Assembly: GCA_910589665.1 (NCBI GenBank)
Contig: CAJUTR010000011.1
Span: 15,612 to 79,611, forward strand
Origin: an uncultured Eubacterium sp.
Lineage (GTDB): Bacteria; Bacillota; Clostridia; Lachnospirales; Lachnospiraceae
Direction: 5' to 3'
DNA length: 64,000 nt
A program made the translations under genes and the position numbers. The notes under the pieces are model-generated. The model was not told the DNA's origin, ran no database searches, and saw nothing but the letters and a program-made list of their open reading frames with translations. Positions within the stretch are counted from its first letter, which is position 1; each line of letters opens with the position of its first letter. Shown piece after piece: positions 26,044 through 35,020 of this stretch.

Positions 26044-28107
26044 ATGAGTGGATTACTTTCAAACAATACGAAACGATTTTTAAAAAAGCGTCTGAAATTT
26101 TGGATCTGCTGTTTGAAACATCCTATATTAAATGAACATTTAATTGTGTTTGAAGCATTTAGCGGCAAGCGGTGCGGAGGGAATCTGCGCGCCATTTATG
26201 AGCAATTAATGGAGGATGAGCGATACCGGGATTTTCGCTATGTCTGGATCGTGAACGATGTGGAGGCACATGCGGATCTGAAAGTCAGGCGGCATACGCG
26301 TGTTGTAAAAAAGGATTCCCATACGGCGTTTATTTTATATGCAAAGGCAAAATACTGGTTTAATAATGTGGCGCTCCCCAATTATCTCATTCCGCGCCCG
26401 CATCAGGTTTATGTGGAAACGTGGCACGGAACGCCGCTAAAGAAACTGGGAAACGATATTGAGTACGAAGTGGACCCGCGCCAGTCGCTGGCCGAGATGC
26501 ACAAAAAGTATTACGTGAAGGGCAGGAAGATGGATTATCTCATATCGCCGTCAAAATTTTATTCGGAAAAAATGATTTCTTCGTTCCGGCTTGATAAAAG
26601 CAAAAAGGAAGATATTATTTTGGAAACCGGATATCCGAGGAATGACGCCCTGTTTACGTTTACGGAAGAGGATGTACAGAGGATCCGGGAAGAGATCGGC
26701 GTGCCGGATGGGAAAAAAGTCATTCTCTACACCCCGACGTGGCGTGACAACCAGTTTAAAAAGGGTGAGGGGTTCCAGTATAAAGAAGCGGTTGATTTTG
26801 GGTGGCTCATGGGGCAGCTGGGCGATGATTATGTCCTGTTATTCCGTGCTCATCACCAGATCGGGTTTAAGGATGTCGCGCACGATGTACCTGGGGTCAT
26901 AGATGTGACCGAGGTAGACGATGTCAACGATCTGTATATCATCAGTGATCTAATGATTACGGATTATTCTTCCACGATGTTCGATTATGGGAATCTGAAG
27001 CGGCCAATGGTCTTTTTCATGTATGATCTGGATGAGTACCAGGGAGAGATCCGGGATTTCTATTTTGATATCAGAGAACTGCCTGGTCCGATCGTTAAGA
27101 CACAGGAAGATCTGGCGAAAGCGATCCGGGACCAATTTGCGAATTTTGAATATGATGAAACATATCGGGCATTTACTGCCAAATTTAACAGTCTGGACGA
27201 CGGGAATGCGGCAAAACGCGTGATTGAGGCGACCATAAACACAGAACTCGGCCCAGGGTTCCGATTTTATAAATGGCTCATCCACACGAGGAATGTGATC
27301 CGTAAGGGATTCCGCGATGGATATATCGCGTTTTCCGGTATGATGCGCTGTATGGGATTTTGTTTATCGGAAAACAGCCGGCTCCTGCGTTCCTACCATA
27401 ATAAACATAAGGGAGAACGCTGTTTTCTCATCGGGAACGGGCCGAGCCTTCGGATTTCCGACTTAGAGGCGCTGCAGGAGAATGGAGAGATTACGTTTGG
27501 CTGTAATCTTGTGACGAAAGTATTTGCGGAGACGACGTGGCGGCCGGATTACTATTTTCTCATAGACCGCATATGTGCGAAGTTTCAAAGCGAGGAGATC
27601 AATCAGGCCATCAAGGGTATACCACTTTTTACCAATATCACTACTTATAATATATTCCGGGAAAAGCCGAAAAATCCTGTGATCTTGTATAATATAGCCA
27701 AACCACGGTATAAGGTGAAACGGTCCCCGCTTGCGTACTATATCCCATCCGGTTCCACGGTTATGTCGCTGATGATCGAGATCGCGGTTTATATGGGGTT
27801 TTCAGAAATTTACCTCGTCGGGTGCGACTGCACATCGACGTTTAGCGGAAATACCCATTTTATACAGGGATATACCGATGATAAATTGAAGGCGCGGGAT
27901 GCGAAGAAGATCGTTGACCGCATGCGCCGGCTCGGGATCAATGGAGATGATTATGAAAAGTATTTTCTTGATGGATCCCTCCATGCGTATGCACTGTTAA
28001 AAGAACATGCGCAAAAACGGGGCGTGACGATTTACAACGCGACGCGCGGCGGAGCGCTGGAAGTTTATGAGAGGGTGGATCTTGACCGTTTTGTTTCGCC
28101 TAAATAA
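26044..28107 (+). CDS. tarL: TarL-like ribitol/glycerol-phosphate polymerase fused to a DUF115-like domain
   Basis: About 687 residues. Residues 1-400 are a CDP-glycerol/CDP-ribitol phosphotransferase domain with VYVETWHGTPLKKLGND, ILYTPTWRDNQFKKG and LMITDYSSTMFDYGNLKRPMVFF. Residues 440-680 add a second domain, GERCFLIGNGPSLRISDLEAL, CNLVTKVF, WRPDYYFLIDR and YLVGCDCTSTFSGNTHF. This resembles DUF115/MptE-like and GT42-sialyltransferase-like folds. The first half would polymerise ribitol phosphate from CDP-ribitol; the second could modify the chain (inference). ATG at 26044 after GAGGG is preferred to GTG at 26032. It closes the locus. Confidence 0.83.
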   Translation: MSGLLSNNTKRFLKKRLKFWICCLKHPILNEHLIVFEAFSGKRCGGNLRAIYEQLMEDERYRDFRYVWIVNDVEAHADLKVRRHTRVVKKDSHTAFILYAKAKYWFNNVALPNYLIPRPHQVYVETWHGTPLKKLGNDIEYEVDPRQSLAEMHKKYYVKGRKMDYLISPSKFYSEKMISSFRLDKSKKEDIILETGYPRNDALFTFTEEDVQRIREEIGVPDGKKVILYTPTWRDNQFKKGEGFQYKEAVDFGWLMGQLGDDYVLLFRAHHQIGFKDVAHDVPGVIDVTEVDDVNDLYIISDLMITDYSSTMFDYGNLKRPMVFFMYDLDEYQGEIRDFYFDIRELPGPIVKTQEDLAKAIRDQFANFEYDETYRAFTAKFNSLDDGNAAKRVIEATINTELGPGFRFYKWLIHTRNVIRKGFRDGYIAFSGMMRCMGFCLSENSRLLRSYHNKHKGERCFLIGNGPSLRISDLEALQENGEITFGCNLVTKVFAETTWRPDYYFLIDRICAKFQSEEINQAIKGIPLFTNITTYNIFREKPKNPVILYNIAKPRYKVKRSPLAYYIPSGSTVMSLMIEIAVYMGFSEIYLVGCDCTSTFSGNTHFIQGYTDDKLKARDAKKIVDRMRRLGINGDDYEKYFLDGSLHAYALLKEHAQKRGVTIYNATRGGALEVYERVDLDRFVSPK

Positions 28108-28185
28108 GCATATCAGGGTGGGAGAGGGATGCCATGTGTTGTAAGATATTGGGAATATGATGTAAGAGGAAAAACACAAAAGCTA

Positions 28186-28214
28186 TTGAAAAATATTTGC
28201 TTTTCATGTATAAT
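28186..28214 (+). promoter_or_regulatory. Sigma-A promoter of the hybrid histidine kinase
   Basis: TTGAAA, 17 bases, TATAAT, ending 53 bases before the ATG. Near-consensus. The stretch GCTTTTCATGTATAAT in it is repeated exactly in the promoter of the chemoreceptor at 32722. Confidence 0.75.
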
Positions 28215-28267
28215 GATGAAAATTGTGATTGATTTATGTGTTAGATGTTTAGGAGGAATGGCAGCAT

Positions 28268-30829
28268 ATGAATACAAAAGTTACAAGATTTTTAGTAGGC
28301 CGATTTGTATTGATGGTATTGATCTGTATTGTGATCTTTTTTGCTCTGATGGAGTATGTTTCGATGAAAACGAGTATAGCGGTGAATGAGATCACGAATA
28401 TTCATATCTCTGAAATTAATGAACAGATCAAACAAAAATTCAGTGCAATCTCACAGCTTAGAGTCGACCAGGTAGCTGCCGTGATCCAAAGGACTACACC
28501 GGAAAAAAATGTAAAATTTGAAGAAGAACGAGAGGATATCAGGCTCAGCGCGGAGGTAAGGGGGTTTACCTGGCTAGGACTCTATGTCAAGGATCAGAAG
28601 CTGGAAAGTATTTATGGCGAAGAAATCGAGATTCCGCTCGATTTGCTGCAGGCCAGTTTAGATGAAAACGACGAAGTCATTACATATGGTTATACCAGTG
28701 CGGGCGAGAAACTATTTGTGTTTGGTAAGGAAGCAGAATATGTGATGCAGGACGGAACGAAAAGCACGGCCATGGTGGCAGCTGTTCCGATGAAATATTT
28801 GGAAGATGTATTGTTCCAAAATGAGAAGAAACGGGAAGTGTACTCCCATTTGATCGATAGCAAAGGTGATTTTATCATTCGAACTGGAGATGCGTACCGC
28901 GACAGCTATTTTGAGCGGTTGGATGCGATCGTAGAAGATCTGGATGGAAAATCGAAAGAGGATTATATCGAAGAACTCCGTGAGGCGATCAATGCCAAAC
29001 AAGATTACACGACTACGATCTTTGCAGAGGGAGAGCTGCGCCATTTCTGCTGTTCTGTGCTAGAGGATAATTCAGACTGGTATGTAGTCACGGTCATACC
29101 GGACTGGATGTTTAGTAACATACTGAATTCGCTCGATTCATCCAGAAATGTGATGATGATCGTAGCCATTGCAATACTGCTCGTCGTGTTCATGGTCGTA
29201 TTTTATCAGTATTTCAGATTTTCACAGAATCAGATGAAAATGTTGAACCGCTCGAAAGTCGAAGCGCAGCGAGCGAATATGGCAAAGAGTGAGTTCCTGT
29301 CAAGTATGAGCCATGACATCCGGACACCAATGAATGCGATCGTCGGTATGACGGAAATTGCTTTGCGGAATATCAGTGATGATATGAGGGTGGAAGATTG
29401 TCTCAGAAAGATACGGCTTTCCAGTAAGCAGCTGCTCGGTCTGATCAACGATGTGCTCGATATGTCTAAAATCGAAAGCGGGAAACTGACTCTGAGTGCA
29501 GCTCCGATGTCACTGCGCGAGGCGATGGATGATATTGTTAATATTATAAAGCCGCAGGTAAAGACGAGAAACCAGTTTTTTGATATTTATATCTGTGATG
29601 TGATCGCGGAAGACGTGTACTGTGATAATGTTCGTCTGAACCAGGTACTTCTGAACCTGCTCTCGAATGCGTTGAAGTTTACCGAGGAAAACGGTAAGAT
29701 TGACGTATTTATCTGGCAGGAGCCGTCCGAAGTAGGAGATGATTTTGTAAGAACCCACTTTAAAGTAACGGATACCGGGATTGGCATGTCAGAGGAGTTC
29801 CAAAAGAAGATATTTGATTCCTTTGAACGGGAGGATAGTGAACAGGTGAACCAGATCATGGGAACCGGACTCGGCATGGCGATCACGAAAAGTATTATTG
29901 ATATTATGGGAGGTACGATCGAGGTTAAGAGCGAACTCGGCAAGGGTAGTGAATTCCATATCACCGTTGACCTGCAGAAATCAGAGGTGAAGGAAAAAGA
30001 TATGTGCCTTCCCGACTGGAATATCCTCGTCGTAGATGACGATGAGAGGCTGTGCCAAAGCGCGGTATCGAATCTGGAGGAAATGGGTGCCCATGCGGAG
30101 TGGACGACGGACGGAAGAAAAGCAATCGAGATGGTCAAAGAGCGCCATGAGAATAATGAGGACTACCGCATCGTTCTGATCGACTGGAAAATGCCGAATA
30201 TGGACGGTGTGGAGACGATCCGTGAGATCCATCGTACGGTGGGGAAAGAAGTCCCTGTATTCTTGATCTCTGCCTATGATTGGAACGACGCGGAAGAAGT
30301 ACTGAACCTGACCGATGACATCGAAGGATTTATCGCCAAGCCGTTGTTTAAATCTACGCTGTACATGAATTTGAGCCGGTATGCGAGCGGCCAATCCGGC
30401 GACAGTTCAGAGAAGACGCCGCAGGAAAGTTTAGAGGAGTCAGATTTAAAAGGCAAACATGTTCTTTTATCTGAGGACATTGACTTAAACTGGGAGATTG
30501 CAAATGAAATCCTCTCAGAGTTTGGGTTGATTCTTGACCGTGCGGTCAATGGTAAAGAGTGCGTGGAAATGTTTGAAAAGACGAAGATCGGATATTACGA
30601 TGCTATCCTGATGGATATTCGTATGCCGGTTATGAACGGGTACGACGCGACGAAAGTGATCCGTGCGCTGGATCGGGAAGATAGCGACCTGCCAATTATC
30701 GCGATGACGGCGGATGCTTTTTCGGACGATGCACAGCGCTGTCTCGAATGCGGTATGAATGCCCATATATCAAAGCCGATCGATATCAAAGAGTGTAAGC
30801 GTATTTTATCCGATTATCTTAGTGAATAA
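28268..30829 (+). CDS. Hybrid sensor histidine kinase with two receiver domains
   Basis: 853 residues. One membrane helix at 10-30, an extracytoplasmic sensor (about 35-290) of probable Cache type, and a second helix at 295-315. The HisKA domain follows, with phospho-acceptor His349 in SMSHDIRTPMNAIVG. The ATPase domain (N box NQVLLNLLSNALKFT, G boxes DTGIGMS and GTGLGMAI) precedes two receiver domains with phospho-Asp at about 639 (LIDWKMP) and 783 (LMDIRMP). Both receivers look intact. No HTH output domain or separate response regulator is adjacent, so the target is unknown. AGGAGG lies upstream of the ATG. Confidence 0.9.
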   Translation: MNTKVTRFLVGRFVLMVLICIVIFFALMEYVSMKTSIAVNEITNIHISEINEQIKQKFSAISQLRVDQVAAVIQRTTPEKNVKFEEEREDIRLSAEVRGFTWLGLYVKDQKLESIYGEEIEIPLDLLQASLDENDEVITYGYTSAGEKLFVFGKEAEYVMQDGTKSTAMVAAVPMKYLEDVLFQNEKKREVYSHLIDSKGDFIIRTGDAYRDSYFERLDAIVEDLDGKSKEDYIEELREAINAKQDYTTTIFAEGELRHFCCSVLEDNSDWYVVTVIPDWMFSNILNSLDSSRNVMMIVAIAILLVVFMVVFYQYFRFSQNQMKMLNRSKVEAQRANMAKSEFLSSMSHDIRTPMNAIVGMTEIALRNISDDMRVEDCLRKIRLSSKQLLGLINDVLDMSKIESGKLTLSAAPMSLREAMDDIVNIIKPQVKTRNQFFDIYICDVIAEDVYCDNVRLNQVLLNLLSNALKFTEENGKIDVFIWQEPSEVGDDFVRTHFKVTDTGIGMSEEFQKKIFDSFEREDSEQVNQIMGTGLGMAITKSIIDIMGGTIEVKSELGKGSEFHITVDLQKSEVKEKDMCLPDWNILVVDDDERLCQSAVSNLEEMGAHAEWTTDGRKAIEMVKERHENNEDYRIVLIDWKMPNMDGVETIREIHRTVGKEVPVFLISAYDWNDAEEVLNLTDDIEGFIAKPLFKSTLYMNLSRYASGQSGDSSEKTPQESLEESDLKGKHVLLSEDIDLNWEIANEILSEFGLILDRAVNGKECVEMFEKTKIGYYDAILMDIRMPVMNGYDATKVIRALDREDSDLPIIAMTADAFSDDAQRCLECGMNAHISKPIDIKECKRILSDYLSE

Positions 30830-30893
30830 GAGAACGAATGCGGTTACTTTGGTTCTAAAGGACAGTTGTTAAACGCGTATCGAAGACAAAATA

Positions 30894-30937
30894 AACCGGT
30901 GCGGATTTTGGAATGAGTTCCAAAATCTGCACCGGTT
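30894..30937. terminator. Bidirectional terminator between the kinase and the chemoreceptor
   Basis: Two 20-base arms with one mismatch, separated by the loop TGAG (left arm 30894-30913, right arm 30918-30937). It lies between two convergent genes and can serve both; the flanks are AT-rich (ATTTCGTT on the right). Confidence 0.8.
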
Positions 30938-30979
30938 ATTTCGTTATGTTGGTTAATCTGCCTTTGTTATAAATGACGA

Positions 30980-32722
30980 TTATAAATTCACGAAGCGGTC
31001 AGCTTCATCGGTAAGGCTTCCTGCCACCTGCTTATTGTCTAACATAGCATCGGCGATCTCATCAATGTCTTTGACCAGATCAGAAGTGTTCATGGCGGCA
31101 TTGGAAACGCCTTTTGTACTTTCGTTGACAGAAATGGTTATGCCGTTGACGGAGTTTGTAATACTGCTGATCAGCTGGTTCAGCTTGACAGACATTTCGT
31201 TAAACCGGCTCACGATCTCATTTACGTGTACGGCGTCTTTATTGTACTGTTTGCCCGCTTTTACAAAATTTTCGTAGTCGGGGAGGATGTTTGTGTTGAT
31301 ATATTTGACGATCGAGTTTGCGCTCTCAATCAGCTCATTTACCGCTTTAACAACCATGTTATTGATGGTCTGGATGTTATTGGCGGCTACACGGCTCGAA
31401 TTGGCGAGCTGGCTGATCTCATCTGCCACGACGGCAAATCCGCGGCCTGCTTCCCCGGCTCTCGCAGCTTCTATGGAGGCGTTGAGTGAGAGCAGATTTG
31501 TCTGGTTCGAGATACTTAGGATCTCGTCGGTCAAATCGTTGACGCGGTCCACGCTCTTACTGTCTTCGATCGCCTGCTGCAGTTTATCAATGATCCCGTT
31601 TACGATGTTACTCGTATCCTGCTTATTTTCGACTGCTTTGTGTTCAAGGTTTTCAGCGCGTTCCTGCATACCGACGGCGTAATCGTACATGCCCTGTGAG
31701 GTGTCGGATAGTTCTACGACATTTTCGTCTACAACTTCGATACTTTCCTTGATTGCGGTAATGGTCGTTGAAATTTCGTTCATCGAGGAAGAAAGTTCCT
31801 CCATGACAGATGAAATATCCCCGGAATTATCATTGGCGGTAGCTACCTTGTCCGATACGAGACTTACGACGGAGCCGAGTTTACTGGAACTGGTATTGAT
31901 CTGCCCCATGATACTCTGCAACGTTTCGATAAATATATTGATACCAGATGCCAGCGTACCAATCTCATCGGTGCAGAAGCACTGTACGCGCCTTGTCAGA
32001 TCGCCCTGTCCGTCTTCGATCGTGGTAATGATGCCGCGGAGCTGTTTGTTAATGTTGATCAAACGTTTGCATACCCAAGTCCAGCACACCCACACGACGA
32101 ATAATAATACGAGAGCAGCGACGACGATCGCAATGATGATCGTGCGGACGATATCGTCGTACAACGTTTTCTGGTGGGAGACGGCGCTGTCCATGCTCAT
32201 CTTATTCATCTCACGCATTTCATTCAGCTGTGCCGTAAGCGCGGTACCAGCCTTTTTCAGGTCGGTATTTGCCAGATTTGTCGCGGTCGCTGTATCACCG
32301 GACACACTGGCTCTGAGTATTTTGTCATAAATGACGAGATAGTCCGCGTAATCGGTTAGGAACTGCTGGAAACTTTTTTCCTCGTCAGCTGAATTCAGTG
32401 ATTTCCCATATTCATCACACAAGCTGTCGATGGTCGTCTTCAGTTCAGAGGCTTCATCTTCCAGGGTTTTCTGCAAATCCTTGTCCCCCTGTGCGACGAT
32501 GTGCGCAAAGGCGACGCGGCGCAGTGTCTGGTATGAACTGGTAACATCCCCCAGATGTTCGATCTTGATTGCGTATGTACCGGATATTTCGTCGCTCGCA
32601 GTCTTGATCTGGCCTATACTACGGATACTGATCAGGCCCAGAACAAACATCAGACAGCCTAATACTACAACAGGTATCAGAATTTTGAACCGGATGCTCA
32701 GGTTCTTTAAAAACATTCTCAT
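30980..32722 (-). CDS. Methyl-accepting chemotaxis protein (4HB sensor type)
   Basis: 580 residues. Helix at about 12-32, a four-helix-bundle-like periplasmic domain to about 190, a second helix at 192-212, HAMP, then a cytoplasmic signalling domain. The hairpin tip is recognisable as ISNQTNLLSLNASIEAARAGEAGRGFAVVADEI. The membrane-proximal GLISIRSIGQIKTASDEISG fits 4HB_MCP sensors. AAGGAGGAAGGG precedes the ATG. It faces the hybrid kinase across a shared terminator and has a similar promoter. No CheW-binding or flagellar genes lie in the window. Confidence 0.9.
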   Translation of the reverse strand: MRMFLKNLSIRFKILIPVVVLGCLMFVLGLISIRSIGQIKTASDEISGTYAIKIEHLGDVTSSYQTLRRVAFAHIVAQGDKDLQKTLEDEASELKTTIDSLCDEYGKSLNSADEEKSFQQFLTDYADYLVIYDKILRASVSGDTATATNLANTDLKKAGTALTAQLNEMREMNKMSMDSAVSHQKTLYDDIVRTIIIAIVVAALVLLFVVWVCWTWVCKRLININKQLRGIITTIEDGQGDLTRRVQCFCTDEIGTLASGINIFIETLQSIMGQINTSSSKLGSVVSLVSDKVATANDNSGDISSVMEELSSSMNEISTTITAIKESIEVVDENVVELSDTSQGMYDYAVGMQERAENLEHKAVENKQDTSNIVNGIIDKLQQAIEDSKSVDRVNDLTDEILSISNQTNLLSLNASIEAARAGEAGRGFAVVADEISQLANSSRVAANNIQTINNMVVKAVNELIESANSIVKYINTNILPDYENFVKAGKQYNKDAVHVNEIVSRFNEMSVKLNQLISSITNSVNGITISVNESTKGVSNAAMNTSDLVKDIDEIADAMLDNKQVAGSLTDEADRFVNL

Positions 32723-32779
32723 CGTTTCCCTTCCTCCTTCATGTTCTTTCTAGTATTTTCGAAATGTTCTATAAACAAA

Positions 32780-32808
32780 ATTATACATGAAAAGCGCCAA
32801 TCCTGCAA
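32780..32808 (-). promoter_or_regulatory. Promoter of the chemoreceptor
   Basis: Reading leftward: TTGCAG (32808-32803), 17 bases, TATAAT (32785-32780). The -35 is weak. Bases 32795-32780 read GCTTTTCATGTATAAT, identical to the kinase promoter at 28199-28214. Confidence 0.6.
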
Positions 32809-32828
32809 CTACTTTGCAGAGATTTTGA

Positions 32829-32857
32829 TTGCGTTTTCGTCCGCCATTGTATATAAT
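32829..32857 (+). promoter_or_regulatory. Promoter of the GH31 gene
   Basis: TTGCGT, 17 bases, TATAAT, 62 bases before the ATG at 32919. The -10 box is consensus and the -35 partial. It is divergent from, and close behind, the chemoreceptor promoter. Confidence 0.55.
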
Positions 32858-32918
32858 TACAGTTACAGTGTGGTGAACAGGAATGGACGGGAGGAAATGC
32901 ACGTATTGGAGGAAGAAG

Positions 32919-34904
32919 ATGATTAGAAAATATGTATTTGGCAGGCCGTTTGAGACGGGTGCTGTCGAGGAGCAGATCGGGGAGACGCAGGGACTGCCGC
33001 TGTATGGGGAGATCCATTCGGAGGGATCGTTTTTGTTCCGCTATGTGATGCGCGACGGGGATGCCGTATACGGACTCGGCGAGGCAAACCGCGGGATCAA
33101 CAAGCGGGGATACTGTTACGTGAGCGATTGCACAGACCAGCCAAACCATACAGAGGATAAGCGTTCCCTGTATGGCGCACACAATTTTATCGTCGTTTCC
33201 GGCGAGGAAACATTTGGATTGTTTTTTGACTATCCGTCCAAAATGACATTTGATATCGGCTATGAAAAAACGGAACTCATGACGGTGAGCTGTGAGCGAG
33301 CGGATTTGTACCTATATGTAATTGAAGGGGAATCGGCGTATGATGTCGTGAGGCAGTTCCGGAAGATCATCGGCAGGAGTTATATCCCTCCTAAATTTGC
33401 CTTTGGGTTCGGGCAGAGCCGATGGGGATACAAAACGAAAGAAGACTTCCGGAATGTAGCGGATGGATACCGCTCGAACCGCATCCCGCTGGATCTGATC
33501 TATATGGACATTGATTATATGCAGGATTATAAGGATTTTACGGTGAATGAGGAAGAATTTTCGGATTTTCCGGCATTTGTCGCAGAAATGAAGGAGCGGG
33601 GGATCCGCCTGATCCCGATCATTGACGCCGGGGTGAAAGTAGAAGAGGGGTATCCGGTCTATGACGAGGGAGTGCGGGGAGGATATTTTTGTAAACGGAA
33701 AGATGGCAGTGATTTTACGGCGTCGGTATGGCCTGGGGAGACACATTTTCCCGATGTATTGAATGAAGAGGCGGCGAATTGGTTTGGGGATCATTACCGC
33801 AGCCTGACAGACCAGGGGATTGAAGGTTTTTGGAATGACATGAATGAGCCGGCCATTTTTTATTCACAGGAGGGGGTCCGTGAATTGCAGCAGGTGATCT
33901 CGTCCTGCCAGAAGATGGAACGCGGCATGGCAGATTTGCACAAGATCCAGCAAACGGCGGGCGGCCTTGCGAATGCGCCGGCGGACTATAGACGCTTTTA
34001 CCATTCGGTCAATGGGCAGAAGATCCGGCATGATCTGGTGCATAACCTGTACGGGTATCATATGACAAAAGCGGCAGCACAGGCGTTTGGGCGCATTGCC
34101 CCGAACCGGAGGTTTTTATTGTTTTCCCGCGCCTCCTATATTGGAATGCACCGGTACGGAGGTATTTGGACGGGGGACAACCACTCGTGGTGGTCACATC
34201 TGCTCCTGAACCTGAAAATGCTTCCCTCTCTCAATATGTGTGGATTTTTGTATGTCGGTGCGGATTTAGGCGGGTTTGGCGCGGATACGACGAAGGAGCT
34301 ATTGCTCCGCTGGCTGGCGCTAGGCGTATTTACGCCGCTTATGAGAGATCACTCCGCGATCGGGACGAGGGATCAGGAAGCTTACCAGTTTGGAGATACC
34401 GAGGCGTTTCGCAGCGTTATTGAGACGAGATACCGCCTTTTGCCCTATCTGTACAGCGAATATTTGAAAGCGGTGTATTCGGATGATATGTATTGCCGGC
34501 CGCTGGCGTTCGTATATCCGGAGGATGCGTTTGCGTGCGGCGTCGAGGATCAGCTCATCATCGGCGACGAGATCATGATCGCGCCGGTTTATACGGAGAA
34601 CGCGAGGGGGCGTTACGTATATCTGCCAGAAGAGATGCGGTTTATGAAATTTATGAAGGATGGCTGTTACACAGAACAAACGCTGGGGCAGGGACACCAT
34701 TATGTAGAGATCGCTGTCGATGAAGTGCCGCTCTTTATCCGCGCCGGAAGGTGTATCCCGTTAGTGGACGCGGCGTCGTGTGTGGACGAGATCGACATGC
34801 GGACAATGAAAGTGATTGGGTACGAGGGCGCCAGGTATGAGCGGTATGATGATGATGGCATCCATACGGACAGCCAGGTGACGCGGACGATTGAAAGTTT
34901 GTAA
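32919..34904 (+). CDS. Glycoside hydrolase family 31 (alpha-glucosidase type)
   Basis: About 661 residues without signal peptide, so cytoplasmic. N-terminal beta-sandwich (YGLGEANRGINKRG) then a TIM barrel. The nucleophile is Asp307 in GFWNDMNEPAIF and the acid/base is Asp420 in IWTGDNHSWW. Members hydrolyse alpha-glucosides or alpha-xylosides; substrate cannot be decided. The ATG at 32919 follows GGAGGAAGA directly and is chosen over ATG 32883, which would add twelve residues. It is monocistronic, with a terminator shared with the xylanase gene. Confidence 0.9.
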   Translation: MIRKYVFGRPFETGAVEEQIGETQGLPLYGEIHSEGSFLFRYVMRDGDAVYGLGEANRGINKRGYCYVSDCTDQPNHTEDKRSLYGAHNFIVVSGEETFGLFFDYPSKMTFDIGYEKTELMTVSCERADLYLYVIEGESAYDVVRQFRKIIGRSYIPPKFAFGFGQSRWGYKTKEDFRNVADGYRSNRIPLDLIYMDIDYMQDYKDFTVNEEEFSDFPAFVAEMKERGIRLIPIIDAGVKVEEGYPVYDEGVRGGYFCKRKDGSDFTASVWPGETHFPDVLNEEAANWFGDHYRSLTDQGIEGFWNDMNEPAIFYSQEGVRELQQVISSCQKMERGMADLHKIQQTAGGLANAPADYRRFYHSVNGQKIRHDLVHNLYGYHMTKAAAQAFGRIAPNRRFLLFSRASYIGMHRYGGIWTGDNHSWWSHLLLNLKMLPSLNMCGFLYVGADLGGFGADTTKELLLRWLALGVFTPLMRDHSAIGTRDQEAYQFGDTEAFRSVIETRYRLLPYLYSEYLKAVYSDDMYCRPLAFVYPEDAFACGVEDQLIIGDEIMIAPVYTENARGRYVYLPEEMRFMKFMKDGCYTEQTLGQGHHYVEIAVDEVPLFIRAGRCIPLVDAASCVDEIDMRTMKVIGYEGARYERYDDDGIHTDSQVTRTIESL

Positions 34905-34925
34905 AGGGTTTGGGGCAGTGTAATG

Positions 34926-34989
34926 AAAAAGACCAGTGCGGATCTTACGGATGGCGCGGTAGCGCCTCGGATCATGGACTGGTCTTTTT
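34926..34989. terminator. Bidirectional terminator between GH31 and xylanase genes
   Basis: AAAAAGACCAGT (34926-34937) pairs with ACTGGTCTTTTT (34978-34989). The enclosed sequence holds a second hairpin, GGCGCGGTAGCGCC. The outer arms supply a T-run in either direction, between convergent genes. Confidence 0.8.
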
Positions 34990-35020
34990 CTATTTATAAA
35001 CGGATCCGCGCGATCTTTTT

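Noticed and set aside
31689..32330. Open frame of 213 codons on the + strand
   Set aside because: Antisense to the chemoreceptor; Ser/Thr-rich low-complexity translation and no start signal.
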